A stretch of DNA of 64,000 bases. It comes from Tenacibaculum ovolyticum DSM 18103 (GTDB taxonomy: Bacteria; Bacteroidota; Bacteroidia; Flavobacteriales; Flavobacteriaceae). The notes beneath the pieces are model-generated. The model ran no database searches. It saw nothing but the letters and a program-made list of their open reading frames with translations, and was not told the DNA's origin. The position numbers and the translations under genes were made by a program. The stretch is taken from NCBI RefSeq assembly GCF_000430545.1, contig NZ_KE387163.1:124001-188000 (forward strand), given 5' to 3'. Below are positions 46,530 to 56,177 of this stretch, piece after piece. The first letter of the stretch is position 1. Each line of letters opens with the position of its first letter.

Positions 46530-47652
46530 GTTTTAAAATTTTTAGCGTTGTTTTATAAGTTGTATTGGTTTTGTTAATTGAAAATATATGTTTCTCTTTA
46601 TATAGTAAAGAAAGCCTTCTTTTTAGGTTTGTAAGTCCAATACCATTTGTTTCTTGTATTTCATTAGGATCAAAATTATTTTCAATATCAAAACAAATAA
46701 AATCAGCATTTTCTGATAAATTAATATGAATATAAGCGTTCTCTGTTAGTGTTTCAATACCATGTTTAAAAGCATTTTCTAAAAGAATGATATACAATAA
46801 CGGTGCTACAGATAAATCACTATCAATAGTGTGTTTAAAAGTAATATCCACTGATTTTTTATACCTTATTTTATGTAATTCAATGTAATTTTTTAAGTAC
46901 GTTATTTCATCATCTAGTTTTACCGTTTCCTTTTCACCTTCATAAATAGTATACCGCATCATGTCTGATAGTTTTAAAATAACTTCTGGTGCTTGTTCAG
47001 AGTTTTTAATAGTTAAGGCATATAAATTATTTAGTGTGTTAAAGAAAAAATGCGGGTTTATTTGAGTTCGTAATAAAGATAATTCTGCTTGTGCCTTTTC
47101 AGCTTTTAAATTTTCTAACCATTTCCATTGCTCGAACACCCACAGCGCGAAAAAGATAGGGATAGGTACAAAAAAGATAGCAAAAGGTATTTCGTCTTTA
47201 ATTTTTAAATATGCCTCTACATCACCTGAAAACAAGCGTAGATATAAAAAATATAAAAAAAGAGGTGCATAAAATAATACAATTAATTTCCAGTATCTTT
47301 TAACAAATAATGGCACTAGTAAGTATGCAAATCCAATCCAAAAACCCATTAATAAAATAAATGTAATCGGATTATCGGGCATTTTCATTCTAGAATCTAT
47401 AATTAGCGTACCAATAAAAAGAATAATCAGTATAATAAGTTTATATATAATATTTCTTTTTTTCTTTATATACGAAAACTTATAAATAGGAAGTGAAATA
47501 AGAAACCACCAGAAAGTAAAAACAAAAAAGATTTCTATTGGTGCATCATCAGGTATAAGAAGAAACTTATAATAATGCATTAACACAATTGCTGTTAAAA
47601 CAATTATAAATCCTAGTCCGAAGGCTTTATATTTTTTTAAAAAGTGTACCAT
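46522..47652 (-). CDS. LytS-type sensor histidine kinase, module 2
   Basis: 376 residues with six predicted spans in the first 180 (versus two in module 1), followed by the His_kinase domain INPHFFFNTLNNLYA and HATPase LLENAFKHGIE, NGIGLTNLKRRLSLL. The larger membrane part means the two modules probably sense different inputs. The -7 box at 47657-47664 places the transcript start at or close to the ATG. Confidence 0.9.
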   Translation of the reverse strand: MVHFLKKYKAFGLGFIIVLTAIVLMHYYKFLLIPDDAPIEIFFVFTFWWFLISLPIYKFSYIKKKRNIIYKLIILIILFIGTLIIDSRMKMPDNPITFILLMGFWIGFAYLLVPLFVKRYWKLIVLFYAPLFLYFLYLRLFSGDVEAYLKIKDEIPFAIFFVPIPIFFALWVFEQWKWLENLKAEKAQAELSLLRTQINPHFFFNTLNNLYALTIKNSEQAPEVILKLSDMMRYTIYEGEKETVKLDDEITYLKNYIELHKIRYKKSVDITFKHTIDSDLSVAPLLYIILLENAFKHGIETLTENAYIHINLSENADFICFDIENNFDPNEIQETNGIGLTNLKRRLSLLYKEKHIFSINKTNTTYKTTLKILKHA

Positions 47653-47656
47653 AATT

Positions 47657-47834
47657 CAAAAATACTCATGTTATAGAGTACTAACAAGTAAATTGATAGA
47701 CACTATTATAATTAACACCAACAGCTACATTTTATTGATGAACTCAATTAATAACAATTTTAACATTGTATAACTCTAAAACATTGTGCTAAGTCATATT
47801 TATTAGTCCTTCTTTTTATTCGAGTATAAATTTG
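47657..47834. promoter_or_regulatory. divergent promoters and candidate sites, module 2
   Basis: Minus strand: TTG (CAA at 47685-47687)-N20-TATTTTTG (47657-47664), abutting the kinase ATG and implying a leaderless mRNA. Plus strand: TAAATTTG at 47827-47834 for the ABC operon. Between them AACATTGT is repeated at 47762 and 47780 (18 bp apart), a candidate direct-repeat binding site. Confidence 0.5.
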
Positions 47835-47867
47835 CTGTAGTTACAAATAATCAAAAGCCGAATAATT

Positions 47868-48755
47868 ATGAACACATTACTAATTAATGATTTAACAAAA
47901 ACCTATTCGAACGGTGTAAAAGCTTTAGATGGAATTAATTTAAAAATCACAAACGGAATGTTTGGATTATTAGGTGCAAATGGTGCAGGAAAATCTTCTT
48001 TAATGCGTACCATTTCTTCATTGCAAGAACCATCTTCTGGAAGTATTTCTTTTAATGATATAGATGTTATTAAACAACCACATGAAATAAGAAAACAGTT
48101 GGGGTATTTACCGCAAGAGTTTGGAGTATATCCTAAAATATCTGCTGAAAAACTATTAAATCACTTGGCTGTTTTAAAAGGAATAGTAGATAATAAAAAA
48201 CGTAAAGAACAAGTAACCGCCTTATTACAACAGGTTAATTTATATCAGCATAGAAAAAAAGCAGTGTACACATTCTCTGGAGGTATGCGCCAACGATTCG
48301 GAATTGCACAAGCATTATTGGCAAACCCCAAATTAATAATTGTTGATGAGCCAACCGCTGGATTGGATCCGGAAGAAAGCAATCGTTTTTTAAATTTATT
48401 AAGTGAAATAGGCGAGAACGTAATTGTTATTTTATCTACACATATTGTTGAAGATGTTCGTGATTTATGCCCTAAGATGGCAATTTTATCTAATGGAAAA
48501 ATTATTTCAGAAGGAAGTCCAAAAGAGTTAGTCGCTACTATTGAAGGGAAAATTTGGACAAAAATTATCCCTAAAAAAGACATTGCTATTTATAAGAAAT
48601 CTTTTGATGTTATTTCTACAAAATTAGTCGCTGGAGAAACTCAAATTAGAGTATTATCTGCCATAAAACCAGAAATTGGTTTTGAATTGATTGTTCCTAA
48701 TTTAGAAGATTTTTATTTCGCAACATTGTTTAATCAAGCTACTAAAACTGTATAA
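47868..48755 (+). CDS. ABC transporter ATPase, module 2
   Basis: 295 residues: Walker A LGANGAGKSSL, signature TFSGGMRQRFGIAQ, Walker B IIVDEPTAGLDPE and STHIVED. It is about as long as, and clearly homologous to, the module 1 ATPase over its whole length including the C-terminal extension. The permease/peptidase gene begins 3 bp after its stop. Confidence 0.93.
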   Translation: MNTLLINDLTKTYSNGVKALDGINLKITNGMFGLLGANGAGKSSLMRTISSLQEPSSGSISFNDIDVIKQPHEIRKQLGYLPQEFGVYPKISAEKLLNHLAVLKGIVDNKKRKEQVTALLQQVNLYQHRKKAVYTFSGGMRQRFGIAQALLANPKLIIVDEPTAGLDPEESNRFLNLLSEIGENVIVILSTHIVEDVRDLCPKMAILSNGKIISEGSPKELVATIEGKIWTKIIPKKDIAIYKKSFDVISTKLVAGETQIRVLSAIKPEIGFELIVPNLEDFYFATLFNQATKTV

Positions 48756-48758
48756 ATT

Positions 48759-51700
48759 ATGTTCAAAAAATTATTACAATTCGAAGTTTTTTATCAATTT
48801 AAGCAACGAGCCTTTCCAATATTTGCAACCTTATTTTTAGCATTAGGAGTTTTTGTAGGAAGACAAGGTTTTGCGCCAAAAGGCATTAATTTTAATGCTA
48901 TATATCAGGTATATTTTCATACAAGTATATTTACTTTAGGTAGTGTGTTTATTATTATGTTTTTTGCTATTAGCGCAACTCTTAGAGATAAACAACACAA
49001 TATGGAAAGTTTAATTTATAGCGCGTCTATTAAAAAAAGCCACTATTTTTGGAGTCGTTTTTTAGGTACGTTTATATTTAGTGTTTTAGCATTTTCGCCT
49101 TTTTTAGTTGGGTATATTTTTGGGAATTATTTTTCTGATTTAGATCCAGAAAGGTTGGCCAATTTTCAATTAATAACTTACCTACAACCTTGGTTATATA
49201 TCGTATTGCCAAATGTATTTATTTGTGCTACCATTGTATTTTCTGTAAGTATTTTAACAAAAAATAGTATTGCAACCTATGCAAGTGCTGTGTTTATTTA
49301 CATGTTGTACTTTATAAGTGCTATTTATTTAAACTCACCGTTATTAGCACAATCTGTACCTGCTTCACCAGAAAGCATGGCAATAGCAGCTGTGGCAGAT
49401 TCTTTTGGTGTTGCTGCTTTTTTTGAACAGACTCAATATTGGACTCCTTTTCAAAAAAACACACAATTACTCTCTTTTTCAGGGTTATTTTTATTGAACA
49501 GGCTTGTATGGATTTTAATTTCTATAGGAATCTTATTTACTACTTATCGAGTATTCTCATTTCGTAAAACTATCAAAAAGATAAAGAAAGCACCAAAACA
49601 AAAAATAGCTAAAATTAAAACACTAATATATAAACCAGTAGTTGCCTTACACAATTTTAAAGCACAATTATTGGCATTTTATGCACTACTAAAGTTAGAA
49701 TTGAAAAATATTTTTAAGAGTTTACCTTTTATTGTAGTGTTAATTATGTGGTTGTTTATAGTGTTTTCTGAATTATTTTCTACGGTAATTGGTGGTGGTG
49801 AATACGGTGTTAGCACTTATCCTTTTACCAATCAATTAATTGATTTATTCTTAGATCAGTTAACTCTTTTTAGTCTGATACTCATCATTTTTTATAGTGC
49901 AGAGATTGTTTGGAGAGAACGTGATTTAAATTTTAATATTATTATAGATGCAACACCAGTAAAAAATAGTGTCTTCTTTCTATCAAAATTTACAGCATTA
50001 TTAGCATTGCCTATAATTTTAATTACAACGGGTATTATAATGTGTATGGTATTTCAAGTAAGTTTAAACTATACGAATTTTGAATTTAGCTTATATGCTT
50101 CTTTATATTATCATTATGGTATGCAATTACTTGTGTTTTGTATGATTTCCTTTTTTATAAACAGTTTAGCAAAAAGTAAATATATAGGAATGGGAATTTT
50201 TGGTTTCATTGTATTGCTAAGCTTAAAATCGCGTATGCTTGGTCTAGAACATCCATTAACAAGTCTTGGGTTTTTACCAAGAATAAAATTTAATAATATG
50301 GATGGTTTTAATGGTGTTTCAAACCTATTTAATCATTTAGTAATATATTGGTTAGCCTTGGGTTTACTACTAACTGTTTTATCCTTTAAAATTTGGAATA
50401 GGGGGTTAGTTGCTAGTTTTTCTGTTAAACTTAAGCAATTAACTTTAAATTTTACTAGCGCCCAAAAGTATGTTACATTAATACTAGTTGCATTTTTTTT
50501 AAGTGCAGGTAGTTTGGTTTATTACAATACAAACATTGTTTCTAAGTATGAAACAACGAATGATCAATTAGATTTTAGTGAAAACTATGAACGAAAATTT
50601 AAAAAATATGATAGCATAGAAAGATTATATCCAATTTCTAAAAAAACAAATGTAGATTTTTATCCATCAAAACGAATGTATACTGTATCTGCTGATTATG
50701 TATTAAAAAATAAAAGCAAACAACCATTATCTGAGTTATTTATAACAGAAAGAGTTTCATTACAAAATATTACGATAGAGAATGCTCAATTAGTAATGCA
50801 CGACACCGTATACGGAACGTATTTGTTTAAGTACGATACACCATTACAACCAAATGATTCAATAAAATATAGCTTTAAATTAAAGAAAGAAGTAAAAGGT
50901 TATGAAACAGATAGATCAATTGTAAACAATGGTACATATATTAATCGTTTTGGGAATTTCGATCCTATTTTAGGATATACTACGGGTTTAGAAATTACCA
51001 ATAGATCTGAAAGAAAAAGAAGAAATTTACCGAAACGAATTGAAGAAGATAATTCTGAAACTCATATTTTATTAGAAGATGTAAAACATGAAAAAATAAA
51101 GTTTGAAACTGTTATATCAACAGCTAATGATCAAACAGCTATTAGTTCTGGTGAACTATTAAAAGAATGGTCTAAAAATAACCGGAATTATTATCATTAT
51201 AAATCTAAGAATAAGATTTTACCAGAAGTCGGTTATTTTTCAGCAAAATACAGTACAAGAAAAATAAATTATAAAGGAATTTCAATTGAACAATATTACG
51301 ATGCTAATCACTATTTTAATATTAATGATATTGAAAACAGTGTAAAACAAACATTAGATTATTGTCAAGAAAATTTCGGGAAATATAACTTTAACCACGT
51401 AAGAATTGCAGAAGTGCCTGCACATTGGCCATTTGGAGGTTTTGCACATCCTGGTGTTATAAGTATGGTAGAAGACCGATTGTATTTAACAAATGTAAGT
51501 GATGATGAAACGTTTAATGTGGTTGCTAAAAGAGTGGTTCATGAAGTAGCACACCAATGGTGGGGACATACTTTATCTGCCAAACCTGTTGCTGGCGCTT
51601 CTTTATTAGTTGAAGGTTTTGCAAAATATACAGAAGCTGTTATACTAGAAAAAATGTACGGAAAAAGAGTGCTGTATACCTTAACTGAAAATGCAAGAAA

Positions 51701-52319
51701 TAGATATTTTAGAGGTAGATCTTTTGCAAGCTCTGTTGAACAACCAGTTTATAAAGTAGACGGACAAAGTTATATTGCTTACGGTAAGGCGCTTACTGTT
51801 ATGTTGGGATTAAGAGATTTAATTGGGGAGAATAAGGTAAATAAGGTAATGAAAACAATAACTACAAAATACAGATCAATTAATAAGTTAGCAGTAACTT
51901 CTGTTGAGTTATTAGACGAATTTTATAAAATAACACCAGTAAAACAACATACTTTAATTAATGATTGGTTTAAAAAATTAATTACGTACGATTTAGGAAT
52001 AACGAAAAGTTCTTATAAGAAATTAGCAAACGGAACCTATGAAATTACAGCAAAAGTAAAAGCAAAACGTTTTGAAACATTGGTAAACGGAGAAATAAAA
52101 GAAATATCAATAAATGAATCTATTAAAATAGGCGTTTTCACAAAACATCCATCTACTGTAAAAGCTACGGATTCAATTTTATATTATAACTCAAATAAGC
52201 TTACCAAGGAGCTTACAGAACTAAAGATAATTGTAAAGGAGAAACCTAGCTATATTGCTATTGATCCATTCGGAACAAGATTGGATGAAAATTTAGTTGA
52301 TAATTTGATGGAATTATAA
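48759..52319 (+). CDS. ABC-2 permease fused to M1-type metallopeptidase, module 2
   Basis: 1186 residues with the same plan as the module 1 protein: two six-span permease halves (1-560), a last span near 575-595, then a peptidase domain. The zinc motif is HEVAHQ (928-933) with E952, again a 19-residue spacing. It carries about 85 more C-terminal residues than its paralogue (a beta-rich domain around 1085-1186), the segment whose counterpart is missing from module 1 where the repeat supplies the stop. Likely exports or turns over an envelope peptide. Confidence 0.87.
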   Translation: MFKKLLQFEVFYQFKQRAFPIFATLFLALGVFVGRQGFAPKGINFNAIYQVYFHTSIFTLGSVFIIMFFAISATLRDKQHNMESLIYSASIKKSHYFWSRFLGTFIFSVLAFSPFLVGYIFGNYFSDLDPERLANFQLITYLQPWLYIVLPNVFICATIVFSVSILTKNSIATYASAVFIYMLYFISAIYLNSPLLAQSVPASPESMAIAAVADSFGVAAFFEQTQYWTPFQKNTQLLSFSGLFLLNRLVWILISIGILFTTYRVFSFRKTIKKIKKAPKQKIAKIKTLIYKPVVALHNFKAQLLAFYALLKLELKNIFKSLPFIVVLIMWLFIVFSELFSTVIGGGEYGVSTYPFTNQLIDLFLDQLTLFSLILIIFYSAEIVWRERDLNFNIIIDATPVKNSVFFLSKFTALLALPIILITTGIIMCMVFQVSLNYTNFEFSLYASLYYHYGMQLLVFCMISFFINSLAKSKYIGMGIFGFIVLLSLKSRMLGLEHPLTSLGFLPRIKFNNMDGFNGVSNLFNHLVIYWLALGLLLTVLSFKIWNRGLVASFSVKLKQLTLNFTSAQKYVTLILVAFFLSAGSLVYYNTNIVSKYETTNDQLDFSENYERKFKKYDSIERLYPISKKTNVDFYPSKRMYTVSADYVLKNKSKQPLSELFITERVSLQNITIENAQLVMHDTVYGTYLFKYDTPLQPNDSIKYSFKLKKEVKGYETDRSIVNNGTYINRFGNFDPILGYTTGLEITNRSERKRRNLPKRIEEDNSETHILLEDVKHEKIKFETVISTANDQTAISSGELLKEWSKNNRNYYHYKSKNKILPEVGYFSAKYSTRKINYKGISIEQYYDANHYFNINDIENSVKQTLDYCQENFGKYNFNHVRIAEVPAHWPFGGFAHPGVISMVEDRLYLTNVSDDETFNVVAKRVVHEVAHQWWGHTLSAKPVAGASLLVEGFAKYTEAVILEKMYGKRVLYTLTENARNRYFRGRSFASSVEQPVYKVDGQSYIAYGKALTVMLGLRDLIGENKVNKVMKTITTKYRSINKLAVTSVELLDEFYKITPVKQHTLINDWFKKLITYDLGITKSSYKKLANGTYEITAKVKAKRFETLVNGEIKEISINESIKIGVFTKHPSTVKATDSILYYNSNKLTKELTELKIIVKEKPSYIAIDPFGTRLDENLVDNLMEL

Positions 52320-52367
52320 AAGGTACTTTAGTAAATTAAATATCTAAAAAAGGCTTAGATAGTAACT

Positions 52368-52407
52368 ATAGCGAGCATCAAATATCTTTAGATGCTCGCT
52401 ATTTTTA
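52368..52407 (+). terminator. intrinsic terminator of module 2
   Basis: Stem ATAGCGAGCATC / GATGCTCGCTAT with an 11-base loop and following Ts. Confidence 0.88.
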
Positions 52408-52521
52408 TGCTTATAAATAAAGTGTTTTTAGATAAATGAAGCGTTGATACTAAATATAATAAGTATACACATTTGTTTATTACAACCAATATAGTATTTT
52501 CGTACAAACCGATTTTTAACA

Positions 52522-53649
52522 ATGTCAAAGTTACCAAACACAACTGCTAGTATATTTTCTGTAATGTCGCAATTAGCGCAAAAACATAATGCGATTAATT
52601 TATCACAAGGATTTCCTAATTTCCCTGTAGATGAGCGATTGTTGCAAATTTCAAATCGTTTATTAACAACAAATGTTCATCAATATACACCCATGGCAGG
52701 GTTGCCTTCATTATTAGACAAAATAGCTTCATTAACTCAAAAAAACTACCAACGAAAAGTTAATACTTCATCTGAAATATTAATTACAGCAGGTGCAACA
52801 CAAGGTATTTATACTACGATTAATACTTTTATTACTTATAACGATGAAGTTATAATTTTAGATCCGAGTTATGATAGTTATGAGCCTTCTGTTTTAGTAG
52901 CAGGAGGAAAGCCAGTACGTGTTTCTTTAAATGATGATTATTCACCCAATTTTAACCGAATAGAAGCGGCAATAACATCAAAAACGAAACTGATAATTAT
53001 TAATAATCCGCATAACCCTACTGGTAAAATTTGGAAAGAGGAAGAATTTCAAGCTTTAGAAACGATCTTAGATAAGCATTCAAATATCTTATTATTAAGT
53101 GATGAAGTTTATGAATACATATCGTTTAAACATCCGCATATTTCTATAAATAGCAGACCTAAATTGATTGATAAAACAATTATAGCTTCTTCTTTCGGAA
53201 AATCATTGCATGTTACTGGTTGGAAAGTTGGTTATTTAATTGCTCCAGAAAGCTTAATGAATGAAATTAAAAAGGTACATCAATTTTTAGTTTTTAGTAT
53301 CAATAGTTTTTCGCAACATGTTATTTCTGAGTATTTAGATATTGTTGATTTTAGCAAAATTGCAACAATGTACGAACGTAAAAGAGCTTTGTTTCAAGAT
53401 ATTCTTAAAAACAGTCGATTTGAATTATTACAGTCTGAAGGAACCTATTTTCAAATTGCAAGTTATAAAGAAATCAGTGCTAAAAGTGATACTGAATTTG
53501 CTAAAGATTTAATTACAAAACACAATGTTGCTGCAATTCCTATATCTGTTTTTTATAAAGATGCAACCGATAAACAAATGCTTCGTTTTTGTTTTGCCAA
53601 AACTGATGAAACTTTAATTGCTGCGGCTGAAAAATTAACTAAAATATAA
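52522..53649 (+). CDS. class I aminotransferase, methionine/kynurenine type (YbdL-like)
   Basis: 375-residue PLP enzyme. NLSQGFPNFPVDERLL at the N-terminus, ITAGATQGIYTTINTF, NNPHNPTGKIW, LLSDEVYEYI and the PLP lysine in SSFGKSLHVTGWKVGYLIAP identify the methionine/glutamine-phenylpyruvate transaminase branch. It probably recycles methionine from its keto acid. Monocistronic. Confidence 0.9.
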   Translation: MSKLPNTTASIFSVMSQLAQKHNAINLSQGFPNFPVDERLLQISNRLLTTNVHQYTPMAGLPSLLDKIASLTQKNYQRKVNTSSEILITAGATQGIYTTINTFITYNDEVIILDPSYDSYEPSVLVAGGKPVRVSLNDDYSPNFNRIEAAITSKTKLIIINNPHNPTGKIWKEEEFQALETILDKHSNILLLSDEVYEYISFKHPHISINSRPKLIDKTIIASSFGKSLHVTGWKVGYLIAPESLMNEIKKVHQFLVFSINSFSQHVISEYLDIVDFSKIATMYERKRALFQDILKNSRFELLQSEGTYFQIASYKEISAKSDTEFAKDLITKHNVAAIPISVFYKDATDKQMLRFCFAKTDETLIAAAEKLTKI

Positions 53650-53781
53650 AAACGCTCTTATAGGGTAACATTCCGTATAAAATTAAGACACTCACCTTAA
53701 TTTTCTGTAAATTACGGAATGCCATAACTATTTATTTGCTAAACAAAATATATTTATCATACTATTTAAAATCAAATAATC

Positions 53782-53922
53782 ATGATAGAAGTTAAAGCAA
53801 TTAAACCAGGGCCAAAGCCTAAGAAAAAAGATGGTACTCTTGATCGAAGAAGAAGAGATAACAAGAATACTCCAGGTAACAAACCTCCGTTAAAACCTAG
53901 TAAATCAACTACTAATGAGTAA
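53782..53922 (+). CDS. 46-residue basic, proline/lysine-rich protein
   Basis: A short frame from ATG to TAA encoding MIEVKAIKPGPKPKKKDG then an RRRRDNKN patch and a PGNKPPLKPSKS tail. Composition is very basic and disordered, suited to nucleic acid or ribosome binding. It is preceded by an AT-rich leader and followed by a 17-bp perfect hairpin, which supports a real transcript. Family not recognised. Confidence 0.55.
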   Translation: MIEVKAIKPGPKPKKKDGTLDRRRRDNKNTPGNKPPLKPSKSTTNE

Positions 53923-53945
53923 TCTACTCTAAAGCCTTCTTTAAT

Positions 53946-53986
53946 TTATTATTCAGGAATGTTTAGCATACATTCCTGAATAATAA
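53946..53986. terminator. 17-bp perfect stem-loop
   Basis: TTATTATTCAGGAATGT / ACATTCCTGAATAATAA around loop TTAGCAT. There is no strong T tract, so it may be a terminator or an mRNA-stabilising end for the 46-residue gene. Confidence 0.65.
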
Positions 53987-54051
53987 ATGCTTTACGTTTT
54001 ATGCTATTTTCAAGAAACGTTATCTTTCATAGTAGTCTTATTAAATAATAC

Positions 54052-54107
54052 GCAACAAAGTTGCATTAGTGAATATTTTAATTAATTTTGCAACTCAGTT
54101 GTATTAA
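54052..54107 (+). promoter_or_regulatory. Zur-like double operator and promoter, intact operon
   Basis: TTG (54061-54063)-N19-TAATTTTG (54083-54090), with palindrome GCAACAAAGTTGC (54052-54064) on the -33 element and a second dyad GCAACTCAGTTG from 54090 over the start point. Spacing and overlap are the same as at 35301-35354. A Zur/Fur-family repressor is inferred. Confidence 0.75.
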
Positions 54108-54117
54108 TGGAATTATA

Positions 54118-54522
54118 ATGATATTCACAAATCAAAAATCAGATAATTTAGGAGTTCTAACAAGCACATTATGCTTAATACATTGCATTGCCACTCCTTT
54201 TATTTTTATAGTACAAAGCTGCTCTATAACTTGCTGCGATAGCGCACCTGCTTGGTGGAGTTTTTTTGACTATTTCTTTTTAGCAATCTCGGTAATAGCC
54301 ATTTATTATTCTACACAAACAACCGACATTAAATGGATGAAACCATCATTATGGATAAGTTGGTCTCTTTTATTTTTAATCATAGTAAATGAAAAAGTTG
54401 CATGGGTATCATTACATGAAAGCTTTGTCTATTTCCCTGCACTTTCATTGATAATCTTACATCAATACAATAAAAAATATTGTAAGTGTAACATAACAAA
54501 ATGCTGTACAAATGAACAATAA
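54118..54522 (+). CDS. MerC-like membrane protein (intact operon)
   Basis: 134 residues, four spans, LCLIHCIATPFIF, SCSITCCDSAPAWW and a C-terminal CKCNITKCC cluster. The ATG at 54118 is used. An earlier in-frame TTG at 54088 would lie inside the -7 box and second operator, and the paralogue at 35367 starts at the equivalent ATG. Probable metal-handling membrane protein, first gene of the zinc-type operon. It overlaps folE by 11 bp. Confidence 0.82.
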   Translation: MIFTNQKSDNLGVLTSTLCLIHCIATPFIFIVQSCSITCCDSAPAWWSFFDYFFLAISVIAIYYSTQTTDIKWMKPSLWISWSLLFLIIVNEKVAWVSLHESFVYFPALSLIILHQYNKKYCKCNITKCCTNEQ

Positions 54523-55177
54523 AGAAGAAATTGAAATAATAGGGGATCATCATTATTCAAAAAGTATAAAAACCCCATTACGTGCTGATGCATTTGATAA
54601 ATCTAATGATGAAAAGATTAAAAATATAGAGCATCATTTTAAAATGATAATGCATGAAATGGGACTAGATTTAACAGATGATAGTTTATCAGGTACTCCA
54701 TATCGAGTAGCAAAAATGTATGCTAAAGAATTGTTTTATGGTTTAAACCCTGCTAACAAGCCAAAACTGTCAACATTTCAAAATAAATATGGATATAAAA
54801 AAATGTTAGTTGAACAGAATATTACCATTGATTCTGCTTGCGAACATCATTTTTTACCAATAACAGGATTTGCTCACGTGGCATACGTTCCTAAAGACAA
54901 AGTTATTGGACTATCTAAAATTAATCGATTGGTTGATTATTATGCACGTCGCCCACAGGTACAAGAAAGGTTAGTGCTGCAAATTTTAAACGATTTACAA
55001 GATGTTTTAGATACAAAAGATGTTATCGTCTCTGTAACAGCCAAACATCTTTGTGTTTCTTCTAGAGGCATAAAAGATCAAAGCAGCTTTACGACAACTT
55101 TAGAATATGGAGGATGCTTCTCAGAAACAGCAACTCGTAATGAATTTTTAAAAATAATAACACAACAAAAATTATAA
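54512..55177 (+). CDS. folE: GTP cyclohydrolase I, zinc-dependent type
   Basis: 221 residues catalysing the first step of tetrahydrofolate/pterin synthesis. The zinc and active-site residues are all present: DSACEHHFLP, GLSKINRLVDYYARRPQVQERL, and HLCVSSRGIKDQSS with the third metal cysteine. Many zinc-starved bacteria switch to the zinc-free FolE2; here a canonical FolE is placed under a Zur-like promoter with a COG0523 GTPase, which suggests the GTPase feeds it zinc or another metal. Confidence 0.93.
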   Translation: MNNKEEIEIIGDHHYSKSIKTPLRADAFDKSNDEKIKNIEHHFKMIMHEMGLDLTDDSLSGTPYRVAKMYAKELFYGLNPANKPKLSTFQNKYGYKKMLVEQNITIDSACEHHFLPITGFAHVAYVPKDKVIGLSKINRLVDYYARRPQVQERLVLQILNDLQDVLDTKDVIVSVTAKHLCVSSRGIKDQSSFTTTLEYGGCFSETATRNEFLKIITQQKL

Positions 55178-55179
55178 AA

Positions 55180-55653
55180 ATGATATTAAAAAAGGAAGTA
55201 TTAAACGCACAAGAAAAATGGGGAGAAGGAGTTGTTAAAATTGGTTCTTTAAAAGATAAAACAGTAGAATGTGAGTCTTTTACAACTGAATTTCTTAAAA
55301 ACCTATATTCTTTTGATTACGGACCAGTTTTATTTAAACCTACTAAGTGTGAAATAGAACAATTTAGGCCTACCCAATCAAAAGCTTTGTCATATTTTAT
55401 TGCAGGCGAAAATAGGGCTTGTAATGAAGATAAAGGATTTGCACTTCAACCTTGGACAAAAGTAAGGTTTGAAAATTCAAATCTAATCTTAGAAGAAAAC
55501 CGAGCAATCGCCATGGGTAATTACTTTTTTACCGATTTAAGTGGTAATGAAGCAAAAGTTGAATATACATTTGGCTACAAGCTAATTGCTGGAGAATTAA
55601 AAATAGATTTACATCATTCTTCATTTCCATACACTATAAATACCGCAGTGTAA
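55180..55653 (+). CDS. conserved protein of the zinc operon (often misnamed phosphoribosyl-AMP cyclohydrolase)
   Basis: 157 residues: AQEKWGEGVVKIGSL, FDYGPVLFKPTKCEIEQFRPT, FALQPWTKVRFENSN and YTFGYKLIAGELKIDLHHSSFPY. This pattern matches a family of SnoaL/NTF2-like proteins that I recall being labelled phosphoribosyl-AMP cyclohydrolase, but no HisI motif is present. This copy has no signal peptide. It starts 2 bp after folE and abuts the next gene, so it is part of the operon. Role unknown; histidines near the end (LHHSSF) could bind metal. Confidence 0.65.
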   Translation: MILKKEVLNAQEKWGEGVVKIGSLKDKTVECESFTTEFLKNLYSFDYGPVLFKPTKCEIEQFRPTQSKALSYFIAGENRACNEDKGFALQPWTKVRFENSNLILEENRAIAMGNYFFTDLSGNEAKVEYTFGYKLIAGELKIDLHHSSFPYTINTAV

Positions 55654-56150
55654 TGCAAAAGCATCTTTATTTTTTGTGTCCTACCGATTGCTTAGAATCT
55701 GTTATTAACAATACTTTTAAGCATGAAAATTATTTTTACACCTCGCTTGGAAATTCTTTTGTGGCTGAAAATAAAACAATTGAGTCGCTAAGTGAGGTAA
55801 TTATAGAACATAATATTAAAGAAATATCTTTTGTGTTATCTAATAACAATCATATTATTAATGATGCATTGGGAGCGCAAGATTTTTTAAGAATAAAAGG
55901 ACTAACTAGATTATACCGTCAAATTAAAAAACAAAAAGAACATTCAGATATGTTATGGAAAACAGACTATAATCAATTTATAATTCTTTCTTATTATTTA
56001 AATAAAAAAATAAATGAGTTACAATTAAAGTTAACAAATTTATCAAAAAGGCCTATTAAAATAGGAGGGAAGATATATAATAAGCATACCAATTCATTTA
56101 CGAATATATATGCTGATTTAATTTGTTTACAAAAACATCATTTAAATTAA
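55653..56150 (+). CDS. hypothetical protein of the zinc operon
   Basis: 165 residues; its ATG overlaps the previous stop by 1 bp (TAATG). It begins HLYFLCPTDCLESVI and contains a IKEISFVLSNNNHIINDALGAQDF segment, a strand-loop-helix that could bind a ligand, and a basic C-terminal half. No family recognised. Its position between the NTF2-like protein and the GTPase implies a metal-related task. A corresponding gene is among those deleted from the decayed operon copy. Confidence 0.55.
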   Translation: MQKHLYFLCPTDCLESVINNTFKHENYFYTSLGNSFVAENKTIESLSEVIIEHNIKEISFVLSNNNHIINDALGAQDFLRIKGLTRLYRQIKKQKEHSDMLWKTDYNQFIILSYYLNKKINELQLKLTNLSKRPIKIGGKIYNKHTNSFTNIYADLICLQKHHLN

Positions 56151-56177
56151 ATAACACCATTTTTATCTATTAATAGA

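Noticed and set aside
54088..54117. Upstream TTG start for the second MerC-like gene
   Set aside because: It lies within the -7 box and operator; the paralogue starts at the ATG equivalent to 54118.
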